From the NCBI GenBank assembly GCA_949358305.1, contig OX442318.1, positions 12,382,517 through 12,446,516 on the forward strand: a stretch of DNA of 64,000 nucleotides. Direction: 5' to 3'. Within the stretch, counting starts at the first letter, position 1, and the number at the start of each line of letters is the position of its first letter. The DNA is from Strigamia acuminata. Taxonomy: Eukaryota > Arthropoda > Chilopoda > Geophilomorpha > Linotaeniidae. Positions 56,433-64,000 of the stretch are shown in pieces. The notes below the pieces were generated by a model that saw only the letters and a program-made list of their open reading frames with translations, did not search any database and was not told the origin of the DNA. The translations under genes and the position numbers were made by a program.

Positions 56433-56446
56433 TGTCGACTGCGCCA
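56433..56446 (-). other. Gypsy primer binding site, tRNA-Ser type
   Basis: On the minus strand, TGGCGCAGTCGACA directly follows the 5' LTR. The first 11 nt complement CGACTGCGCCA, an acceptor end of the tRNA-Ser type, as used by mag-group elements. Confidence 0.75.
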
Positions 56447-56580
56447 TGTGAGAATGATTTAGACATACGGTTAAGTTGAATGTCTGAACTAGACTGATTT
56501 ATTATTCCAAAGCATAGAACAAATCCAAATTACATAGAACAAGTCATCGAAAAGACCCCCAGGGGGCGCTATCGCTTACA
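56447..56580 (-). repeat. Gypsy element 5' LTR
   Basis: 134 bp, identical by eye to 52502-52635. Confidence 0.95.
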
Positions 56581-57130
56581 TGAACAGATATCTCAAATCT
56601 GTTGATGGGAACAAATAAGTTGCAGTCTAGGTGAAACTCAATGCCGACCTCAAATTTGTCCTCCAAGGTCATCTTCAAGGTCATTCATCTGGCAACTTTT
56701 AAACTATCAGAGATACAGCAAAATCTTAAATTACAAAGTTGTAGAGCTCCATCAAATTAGTACAAAAACGTTTATTTTGATTAGTTAGCTAAAATATTAA
56801 CCGCAGCAAAACGTACTTGGAAGCCAGGAATAAGCGCCGGAAGGATTTTTCGAAAGACGGTGCACACTACCGATCGCGCATTCATCATAGATTGTAGCTG
56901 GCTACATTAAGCTAATACTTCTCAACTCTTAATTACTTTATTTTTTTATTCTTAATTCCATGAGTTATTAAATACATTTAGTACAGCTAAATTACTTCAA
57001 GGTGATGAAAGTGCACCACCTTGCACCTTACTGCCGGCGCCCCAGCGGGCTGATGACAGATGTTCCTGCTATAGAAAGAAACACCACCTTAAATCAGTAG
57101 CAACTGGAATTCTCAGTAAGCCATCCACAT
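56581..57130. other. Spacer without a gene
   Basis: Contains AATAAGCGCCGGAAGG at about 56828, a lone GCGCC unit. Otherwise unique AT-rich sequence. Confidence 0.4.
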
Positions 57131-57276
57131 AGATGCGATATTTAATATCGTATCTGCATCGATGCGATATTTAATATCGTATCTGCATAGATTCGATGTT
57201 TAATATCGTATTTGCATAGATGCGATGTTTAATATCGTATCAGCATAGATGCGATGTTTAATATCGTATCTGCATA
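57131..57276. repeat. 29-bp satellite, five copies
   Basis: The unit GATGCGATATTTAATATCGT plus ATCTGCATA has a 29-bp period, starting at about 57132, 57161, 57190, 57219 and 57248. Each unit holds the near-perfect palindrome CGATATTTAATATCG, changing to CGATGTTTAATATCG in later units. AGATGCGATGTC on the far side of the MITE at 57571 looks like a continuation. Confidence 0.95.
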
Positions 57277-57279
57277 CCA

Positions 57280-57567
57280 TACTGCTTCGAATAAACGCTG
57301 AGGCGTTTAATAATTTTTTCGACTTGTCCCACGCAGCGCTTATCTGAAGCCCGGCGCTTATTCGGACCCGGCGCTTATTCGGACACGGCGCATAATTGAA
57401 AAATCGCCAATTTTTCGCTAAAAATGATGATTTTTCAGTAAAAAATCATCGACTTTATCATCGGCGTTTATTCGGGGCTGGCGACAATTCCTGAAATCGT
57501 CGCTGAGTGCCCGGCGTTTGATCGAGTCCTGGCGTTTGATCAAACCCGGCATTAAATCGAGGCAGTA
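57280..57567. mobile_element. GCGCC-array MITE, copy K3, inside the 29-bp satellite
   Basis: Left end TACTGCTTCGAATAAACGC and right end in reverse complement TACTGCCTCGATTTAATGCC. The interior consists of units such as GGCGCTTATTCGGACCC, GGCGTTTATTCGGGGCT and GGCGTTTGATCAAACCC. The satellite unit resumes as AGATGCGATG after the element, so it inserted into the array at a TA. Confidence 0.85.
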
Positions 57568-57824
57568 CAATTAGATGCGATGTCAAATTGATCATCCGTG
57601 CTACTGGGGCAGTTATGCAGGTCGTGCAACACATCCATGCAACATGGGAGCACTAATATACAACCCCAAACAAAAGCGGTTCCCACCCAAGAGGTGCCGA
57701 AATGCAGCCATACCGAAAGGGATCCTCCCCCCACACGGCAGCCCTGGACCAGACCCAAAGACCCACCAGTGCATTATATTAAAAGAAATATTCTTTCTTG
57801 GCAAATGCCTTTAACACTGTTTGT
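57568..57824. other. GC-richer segment open on both strands
   Basis: Between two mobile elements. The plus strand is open from about 57575 to 57814 with four cysteines and Gly/Pro-rich composition (CYWGSYAGR, ILPPHGSPGP); the minus strand is open too. No domain is recognised, no start or splice evidence. Possibly a remnant of coding or transposon sequence. Confidence 0.3.
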
Positions 57825-57834
57825 CTGGGATTTC

Positions 57835-59140
57835 ATACTAAGGTCGAAATAACTAAGGTCGAAATTATCTTTTTTCATAAAATATTTCCTTAGTCGTATG
57901 TAACTAAGGTCGAAATGATTAAAGTCGAAATTACAGAAACCGAAATGACTAAGGTCGAAATGAATAAGGTCGAAATTCTGTTTCTACCTTATTCATGAAT
58001 AAGGTCGAAATGACTAGGGTCGAAGTCCTGTTTCTACCTTTTCATGAATAAGGTCGAAACTCAAAAACTCAAAAACACGAGAATTTCACACGAGAATCTC
58101 GTGTCTTCTCTCTGGTAGCACACTGGCCTGAACGTTTTGGCGATGGGTCAAATTGGCAATTGAGAGAAAACGCGAGAAAACACGATTAAAACTGAAAACA
58201 CGCGTAAAAAATAGTAAGAAGCTCTATTAAAACTGGAAAAACACGTAAAAGATGATAAAACACCGATTAAAACCGAAAAAATATTAAAAACCATGAAAAA
58301 CCGATTAAAACTTAAAAAAAACCTGAAAAATCATCAAAAAACCAAAAAAAAATGGGAAAAAAACATTAACAACTGTAAAAAACGGTTTAAAAATAAAAAA
58401 CACCTTAAGAAATCATAAAAAAAATGATTAGAACGAGTTAAAACCAGTTGAAAACCATGGAAAACCAAAAAAAAAGAATGGCGTGAATGTGCTGCAGTGA
58501 AGCACCGGGATAAATGCGCTATGGTGTTTCTTCCATTGTTTGATATTTTAAATAATCAGGCCAGTGTGTTACCAGTAGTAACACACTTTATAGTGCCAAG
58601 AAACGTTCAAAAACCAAAAACCAAATCAAAATCAAAATGAAAACAAAATGAAATCAAAATCAAAATGAAAACAAAATGAAATCAAAATCAAAATGAAAAC
58701 AAATTTATTTAGGCTAAAATGAAGTTATTTTATTACTAATTCACAAAATAAATGATCAAAATGAGAAAAAGTTAGTTCTAGAAGTTCTGGTTTCCTGAAA
58801 ATATAAAACATGTGACAAAAAACATTTTTTAGAGTTATTAGAGAACGAGAGAAGACACAAGATTCTCATGCGAAATTCTCATGTTTTGGAGTTTTAGAGT
58901 TTCGACCTTATTCATGAATAAGGTCGAAATTACATGTACCGAAATGACTAGGGTCGAAATGACTAAGGTCGAAATCCTATTTTGATCTTATTCATGAATA
59001 AGGTCGAAATGACTGAGGTCGAAATCCTGTTTCGATCTTATTCATGAATAAGGTCGAAATTACATATATCGAAATGACTAGGGTCGAAATGAATAAGGTC
59101 GAAATCCTGTTTCGACCTTATTCATTTCGACCCAAGTATC
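57835..59140. mobile_element. Foldback-type element with TAAGGTCGAAAT arrays
   Basis: Both ends consist of irregular tandem units GACTAAGGTCGAAAT (57835-58060 and 58905-59135), in inverted orientation overall, interspersed with the palindrome CCTTATTCATGAATAAGG. Inner arms 58046-58125 and 58845-58922 pair over about 75 bp (GGTCGAAACTCAAAAACTC..., CACGAGAATTTC...). The centre (58126-58844) is A-rich with no transposase frame; 58622-58700 has a 23-bp AAATCAAAATGAAAACAAA repeat. This layout is that of foldback elements. Confidence 0.8.
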
Positions 59141-59601
59141 CCATCCCGTTTGTCTCTTCCCTAAATCATTGTAATTACACAAAATGTCAGCACAAAGAGC
59201 AAGTGTGTTTATTATTGGTTTGTGCTTCACAAGAAAAATCTTGGCGATCGAAGAACTTCTTTAGACAAAGACCGACGAAATTTCCAAGGGTTAAACCGCG
59301 CTTAAATAATCAATAACCCATGACACATAGCCAAAAAAGATTTCCCACCTAACAGTTATACCACATCAGACTTTCAGCACCTAAGCTAAGAAAATGGTTC
59401 AACCTCAACATTTCTTTCAAATTCATTTTTTTTTCTATTCAAGAAAAAGAACAAGAAAAGAAAAAACCATAAAACCAAACAGTTTTAATAAGTTTTTATG
59501 ACATGCTATTACCTTTAATTACTTTTCTAATTTCACTTTGCCTGCATGTATCATCTCCTTGAAGAAAAGAAAGAAAAAAAAACTGAAAAAAGACATCCAG
59601 T
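59141..59601. other. Spacer without a gene
   Basis: AT-rich unique sequence; nothing identified. Confidence 0.4.
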
Positions 59602-60036
59602 TTAGGTTAATACAAAGGAAGTGCATTTATTTTGCAGGGAAAACTTGAGCCTCATCTTTTCTTTCAAAACTTTTAGGCTTAATAGCACATATAGAGCCCC
59701 ATAGTCCAATGTTCTTTGCAAAAGATGGGAGACCGGTGAGTGCATTGGGATCTCCAGTTGATCATAGCTCTTTTCTGTGCCTTCTTTGAGCCATGAGGGG
59801 GTTTCATTTGGAAACAATGCCATGTTTACCTCAGGGGGGTTTTTGCCCAACCAGGCAACTCCATCAAAAATGGCCACTGTCCACCCATCAAGAGTATCCA
59901 GACAGTTGTAGGTTGTCAGTTTGGAAATTTTTTCATTTCCTGTGGTATTTTTCCATCCAATGAAGGCAGGACTAGGAAATGGACCGCCCGCTTCGATAGA
60001 AATGTTTTTATTTTCTGCCAACTGCCTGCTATGAGT
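59602..60036 (-). CDS. Coding-like frame, probable host exon, unknown protein
   Basis: The minus strand is open for about 144 codons from an upstream stop at 60037-60039 to TAA at 59602. No ATG opens it; the sequence CATAG|CAGGCAG near 60030 could be a splice acceptor, which suits an internal or last exon. The central part (about 60000-59690) has strongly protein-like composition with three Trp-bearing motifs (IGWKN, DGWTVAIFDGVAWLGKNPP) and a PNETPSWLKEG segment. The last about 35 codons are poorer and include AATAAA on the minus strand at 59631-59626, so true coding may stop or splice earlier (a CACCG|GTCTCC site lies near 59735). No membrane segment or known domain. I do not recognise the family. 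Confidence 0.45.
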   Translation of the reverse strand, partial: THSRQLAENKNISIEAGGPFPSPAFIGWKNTTGNEKISKLTTYNCLDTLDGWTVAIFDGVAWLGKNPPEVNMALFPNETPSWLKEGTEKSYDQLEIPMHSPVSHLLQRTLDYGALYVLLSLKVLKEKMRLKFSLQNKCTSFVLT

Positions 60037-60538
60037 TTAATACTGTTTTAGAATGTCACAAGATGTTGGATCCTTTCTTGCAAAGTGATAGAATAAAAAA
60101 AAGTAAGGTAAAGTGATTTTACGAGAAAGCTCTTTTTTATAGGTCTTAAAAAATCTCCTTTTATTGGTGTGATGAAAGTGTCAATTACCTGGCTTTGGTG
60201 AGTTGAGGTGGACTCATTTTAATCCTCTTTGCCCAATCTTTTATGGGGTTGTGAAATGTGTAATACTCTGTCTGGCTCCCTTAGAAACTGCAGCTTAAAG
60301 CTTCTTTTGCAATTACATCTTAGTACAGTTTAAGAAAACAAAATTAGCTCCGAGGGAACAAGATTTTGTCCCATCTTTTCTCATTGATACCCATGTAATT
60401 GAGCCTTCAGTGATTAAATTGCAAAGTCACTATCAAATTAACAATTGAAATGCTGCCTAGTCTTAAAGCCATTAAAACTGTTTAAAAGATACATTTAAAA
60501 AAAAAACTCCGAACGGAGGTTGAGCCGAGCCCCGAAGC
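60037..60538. other. Spacer, possible intron of the preceding frame
   Basis: If 59602-60036 is an exon, an upstream exon could lie here or further right on the minus strand. No convincing one is visible. Confidence 0.3.
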
Positions 60539-60605
60539 TCATCGATTAAGAGCCGCGGCTTGTTATACATTTGTTTAATGTAACAAAGTCTGAACGCAGT
60601 ATGTT
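60539..60605. mobile_element. GCCGCGGC-type MITE fragment, copy K6
   Basis: TCATCGATTAAGAGCCGCGG followed by ACATTTGTTTAATGTAAC and GTCTGAACG, matching the right half of 22349-22605 in inverted orientation. The other end was not found. Confidence 0.6.
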
Positions 60606-60825
60606 TTTACTAAAGATGTAATTCGTGTTTGGAGTCACCAAAGAACAGGTCAGCCATTACGGTTGCTGGAATTACAAGTGTTTTATTTTATGCTAATTTT
60701 ACATAGGGGGCGGTGGGGGTACAGCGCCAATAACAAACAGTGTCAGAAAAAACTGGCAATGAACTAGTTCGCGATTTGGTGAACGAGATACAACACTGTA
60801 AAATACGATACCGTTAGTTAAATAC
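60606..60825. other. Short spacer
   Basis: Nothing recognised apart from a GGGGGCGGTGGGGGT tract near 60707. Confidence 0.35.
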
Positions 60826-60923
60826 TCGACTGAAAATTCTATTATCAAGTTTTCTTAGAAATTTAATAGTGCAGGCCTCTCTAAGCGCGGGGTCTCGAAA
60901 AGCCGACATTTGAGCCGGCCCTG
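60826..60923. mobile_element. hAT-like end, copy 1
   Basis: Ends TTTGAGCCGGCCCTG; the reverse complement CAGGGCCGGCTCAAATGTCG is a hAT-like terminus. TCTATTATCAAGTTTTCTTA upstream is shared with copy 2 at about 62159. The opposite end was not located. Confidence 0.6.
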
Positions 60924-62149
60924 GCTTCAACAACCTCAGAGTGAATTTATTGGTCTCTATTTTTGTAATTTCAACAAAAAACCCTTATCTGTGTTGGTTT
61001 ATGTACGGAAGCTTGTTAGCCAGCGTGGCACCACCCAAGTTTGACCTTGATCCCAATTTGCTACAAAAGCCGCGCGCCCGAGAAATCTGGGATATTAAAT
61101 TCGTTCGGCTTACACAGATTTTTAGCCGTAGGCAGTTTCATTAAAGCGACTTTTTTTTGCTGTAAGCAATTTCGTCCTCGTACTTTTCTGCTGGAGGCAA
61201 TTTTGCTCTCCCCGGTTTATAGCCGTAAGCAGTTTTGTTACAGGCTTTTCGCTGTAAGCGATTTTGTTCTTGTCATGCCCTCACCGAGTCTAGAAAAGCC
61301 AGCTTTCACTGCAGCTGATGAAATCAAGCGGATCCACAACGCTCGGTGCAAGCGCCTCAGACCGGGCAACGGCGGCCTAACCGTCCGAGGCCGAATAAAA
61401 AGATAGACCGCAACCGTCTGCACGGCTCACTTTATTTGTCTCGTCAGCTTTTCAATCATGGAACACTTTTTTAATTTCCTGCTCTTTAGCGACATTTGTC
61501 ACTCTCGTAAATACGCTCTGAGCATGCGCAGTGGCATTTCCACGCTTAAGCTTTTAAGAGCAGTTAAGCAATTCCTTTTCTCATTTCCCTCTATTTCGTT
61601 AAAATTTAACTTTCCGACTAAACAAACCGATAACTTTGTAAAAGATATTTCATCCAGCCAAGCATTGGAAAACTAGACATTTGCACACACCCCGTACAGC
61701 CTAGTTTACATAAGCCTAGATTAAACAGATTTAAGTTTACATAGATAGCGAATTACCAAAGTATACAGCAAATCAAAGTTGTACGCTCCAATATTTGCCA
61801 AAATCCAACTTAAATATTGTGCTTGTTCCTCCTCGCTGATTTACATGACCAATGTGCTGTGAAATTTTGTTTCCTAACATAACAACTCGTAACAACACTC
61901 CGACTCCTCACAACAACACCTGCTGGTACAGTGAAGCAGACGTCACTGCCACACATTGTTCATGTAAATCAGTCATTAGAAAATAGCCAAACCACTTTGA
62001 CACAGTCTCAGTATCTCACGACAACTCCAGCCGGTAAACTGACGCAGATAGGTTCCAAGAACACTCACCTAGCGAGAGAAGCTTGTACTGGAAGAGGCCT
62101 GCCCTCTAGAAGAGAATTCCGGTTACTCCCTGGTATATTTATACAGTCG
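60924..62149. other. Stretch with minor repeats and short open frames
   Basis: 61120-61265 holds about five diverged units of GCCGTAAGCAGTTTTGTT type. A plus-strand frame starts ATG at 61275 (G at -3) and encodes 44 basic residues ending near 61406; no domain. 61930-62180 is open and balanced but unrecognised. Confidence 0.3.
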
Positions 62150-62236
62150 ACAAATAATTCTATTATCAAATTTTCTTAGAAATTTCAAAGTCCGGGGTCC
62201 CTGAGATCCAAAAAACCGACGTTTGAGCCGACCCTG
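62150..62236. mobile_element. hAT-like end, copy 2
   Basis: Same orientation as 60826-60923, ending GTTTGAGCCGACCCTG (reverse complement CAGGGTCGGCTCAAACGTCG). It shares the upstream TCTATTATCAAATTTTCTTA block. Confidence 0.6.
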
Positions 62237-62276
62237 ATCCCGGTCATTAACAGATAAAATCCATAAATGCACAAAG

Positions 62277-62436
62277 TGTCGACTGCGCCATGTAAGATGT
62301 AGAAATAAAGATGATCCACATCAAAACTGACAAGTTAGGTTTAATAATGGATGAACAACAGGATATACATATTATACAGAAGCATTATGGGTAACGAATA
62401 AAAGTGTTAGCAATAGGTGGTGCTACTTAACTTACT
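62277..62436 (-). mobile_element. Orphan mag-like LTR joined to a primer binding site
   Basis: TGTCGACTGCGCCA (62277-62290) is identical to the primer-site segment of the intact Gypsy element and is followed directly by TGTAAGATG, a related LTR start. The LTR ends near GGTGGTGCTACTTAACTTAC, parallel to GGGGGCGCTATCGCTTACA in the intact one. The internal part to the left is lost. A 5' LTR of a diverged minus-strand relative. Confidence 0.65.
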
Positions 62437-63404
62437 GTTTACTATTTATTATTTATATTACAGCCAGGCCTAAATCTTTGCGCATTATTGTTTCTAACTC
62501 GAGAACCCTCGGACTCTGCTCGGCAGGTACATATCTAATAAACTGTACCGTGACACAAGCCTGACAACTCGTGTTTGACATCCGCCAACTGTTAGCTCCT
62601 CCTGCTCCGACCGGGCCTGCCACTACCTGTATTTTAGTACACTCGAGCGAAAATATAATAAAGACCAAACCACATTGTCAGCACTTTAAACCACTAATTG
62701 CACAATAACCTAAATTACACGTGAATAAATAAAGCAGTCAATACTGAATAATAAATAAAGCATATAAACAACTTGTAGTAGGAACCACAAAGCTGCTCGA
62801 AGGCGAAGTTAAATTTTAACCAAAATCTTGATGAATTGTCAGTTTTGCGCAAGCGGCCTCGTTCGGGCGATTTAAAGAAGTTGCATCGGATGTAATAAGG
62901 GCATTAGACTCGGTCCCCGGCTCTGCTAAATCATTTGGTAATGGGAGCTAATGGGCCACTCGCTTCGCGTAAAACGTGCTAGTCGGAGAAACAATTTGCC
63001 CATGCTCAGGTGGCTACCACTTTAATGGCACCTATACACAAAAGGAGCATAAAAATGGGCACACCTATCCTCCTCCACCCCTTCTTCACCCTCTCGCCTT
63101 CCCCATACATAACTTCAACTCTTTATAGAGGAAAGCACTTCCATGAATAAATGATGTGTTTGAAATGAAGCCAACGCTTCCTATTCGAGTAACTCAGGTC
63201 AGAGCATTTAGCTGACCATTCTTGTAAATTATTTTTAAGTGCAACTCTGAAACATTTCCAAGTTGAAAACTTGCGCATAAAAGTATCTTTCTTCTTTTTT
63301 ATTTTTTTTATTAAACAAATAAAGATTCCTTTTTGGGCAATCATTAATTCTTTATCTTATGCGTCACAGCAAATGCAAATTTCTTGCCCTTATCGCTACC
63401 GATA
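62437..63404. other. Unique stretch with a possible conserved non-coding island
   Basis: About 62830-63060 has balanced composition with TAAT and ATTA motifs and no frame. The minus-strand frame 62453-62668 has no recognisable domain. Confidence 0.3.
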
Positions 63405-63725
63405 ATAGCGGAGGTGGAAGTAAGCCGGAACTCTCCGAAACGTCGTTCCGGTACAAGATTTGGAAACGCAACGCCTTTCCGGTTTAAAATCACCAGGCAT
63501 CAAAGAAAAATGGCGTGTTAGCCCTCTTTAAGTTGCATGTCGCTGTGGCACGGGTTTGACCAAAATGTCGTTAAACTCCGTTTTTGCCGACATTTTAGCG
63601 GCATTTGAAAGTGAAATTTCCCAACGTTGGTCATTTGACTTATATATATAACGAATTCTCCTTTATAGTTACCACTGAAGATGACCGGTAACAGCCGAAA
63701 GGTCTTTGAAATATTTACACTAACA
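63405..63725. other. Possible retroelement 3' end with GAAGATGACC motif
   Basis: CTGAAGATGACCGGTAACAG followed by CCGAAAGGTCTTTGAAAT forms a GACC/GGTC stem at about 63677-63705. Similar GAAGATGACC...GAAA motifs end many invertebrate retroelements (Penelope-like and others). Only this short motif supports it. Confidence 0.3.
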
Positions 63726-63858
63726 CACTAGCTGCATTCAAAAACAAACATTTTGTGTTTTACTTCAATTTTAAAACAAAAATGACATCATTTCCTGTTA
63801 AAACTTAAAATACACTCAAACTAAAATTGTTAAAACACAAGTATTTTAATTTTTGATT
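63726..63858. mobile_element. Small MITE family Q, copy 2
   Basis: Starts CACTAGCTGCATTCAAAAA and shares AATGACATCATTTCCT and TTAAAACTTAAAATACAC with 28590-28731; the right terminus is degenerate. Confidence 0.75.
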
Positions 63859-64000
63859 TCTTGTTATTACGAACTGTTTTTTGCTCCCCCGACCTGTTCG
63901 TAATAGCCAGTTTTGACCTAAAGTTTATTTTTTAACAAACTTAATCTCTATGCGCTCAATTACAATATTGATATTAATATATGATTTACAAATTCTTGGT

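Larger units (their letters stand above)
52502..56580 (-). mobile_element. mag-like Gypsy LTR retrotransposon, internally deleted
   Basis: 4079 bp between two LTRs of 134 bp that read as identical, with TGAAC duplicated at 52497-52501 and 56581-56585. The minus-strand order is 5' LTR (56580-56447), primer site, Gag, RT, RNase H, integrase, 3' LTR (52635-52502). The gene order and a tRNA-Ser-type primer site fit Gypsy elements of the mag group. Zinc knuckles and the aspartic protease are absent and Gag and Pol are out of frame at their junction, so this copy is a deletion derivative. Identical LTRs mean it inserted recently, possibly mobilised by an intact relative. Confidence 0.95.

Noticed and set aside
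55719-56462. 247-codon plus-strand frame
   Set aside because: Antisense shadow of the Gypsy Gag frame, serine-rich because the sense strand is E/K/A-rich; no domain.
63670-63710. Hammerhead ribozyme
   Set aside because: CTGAAGATGACC...GAAA is similar in outline, but the required CTGATGA core is absent.

Overview
The window is AT-rich animal DNA, most likely from an invertebrate. It carries a BEL/Pao retrotransposon (a superfamily confined to animals), a mag-like Gypsy retrotransposon, many short inverted-repeat DNA elements (MITEs), microsatellites and long A runs. There is no prokaryotic gene organisation and I recognise no multi-exon host gene. The phylum cannot be fixed from the sequence. 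The only large reading frames belong to the two LTR retrotransposons; the rest reads as an intergenic or intronic transposon field.

Layout. 1-43.7 kb: gene-poor DNA crowded with small non-autonomous elements. The most striking group is a family whose copies all start TATACTC and end GAGTATA and share internal blocks, but whose 35-52 bp terminal inverted repeats differ from copy to copy while the two arms of each copy match (1367-1763, 12611-13129, 15040-15457, 25729-26087, 32578-32801, 34967-35208, probably also 10293-10662 and 22680-23263). Other groups are hAT-type MITEs (12078-12249 with a perfect 8-bp duplication; 28311-28844), a Tc1/mariner-type MITE with another MITE inside it (8440-8856), a family made of CpG-rich GCGCC or GCCGCGGC units, a three-copy element at 14078, 32849 and 35483, and several single hairpin elements. 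There are also tandem arrays, a Copia RNase H fragment, and solo or orphan LTRs.

43772-49723: a complete BEL/Pao element with 327-329 bp LTRs that look identical, a 5-6 bp target duplication, and an 18-nt primer binding site matching the 3' end of tRNA-Phe. Gag, protease, reverse transcriptase, RNase H, integrase and the C-terminal domain are present, but a one-base frameshift lies at the start of RNase H.

50378-50756: a 21-bp satellite with an 8-unit higher-order repeat. 52502-56580: a minus-strand mag-like Gypsy element, 4079 bp, with identical 134-bp LTRs and a TGAAC duplication. It has Gag and RT-RNase H-integrase but no zinc knuckle or protease, so it looks like an internally deleted copy.

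57-64 kb: a 29-bp satellite interrupted by a MITE, a foldback-type element of about 1.3 kb built from repeats containing AAGGTCGAAAT, hAT ends, a mag-like LTR joined to its primer site, and one open frame (59602-60036, minus) that looks protein-coding but that I cannot identify. A second possible small host gene lies at 34242-34487 (minus). No tRNA, rRNA or CRISPR was seen.
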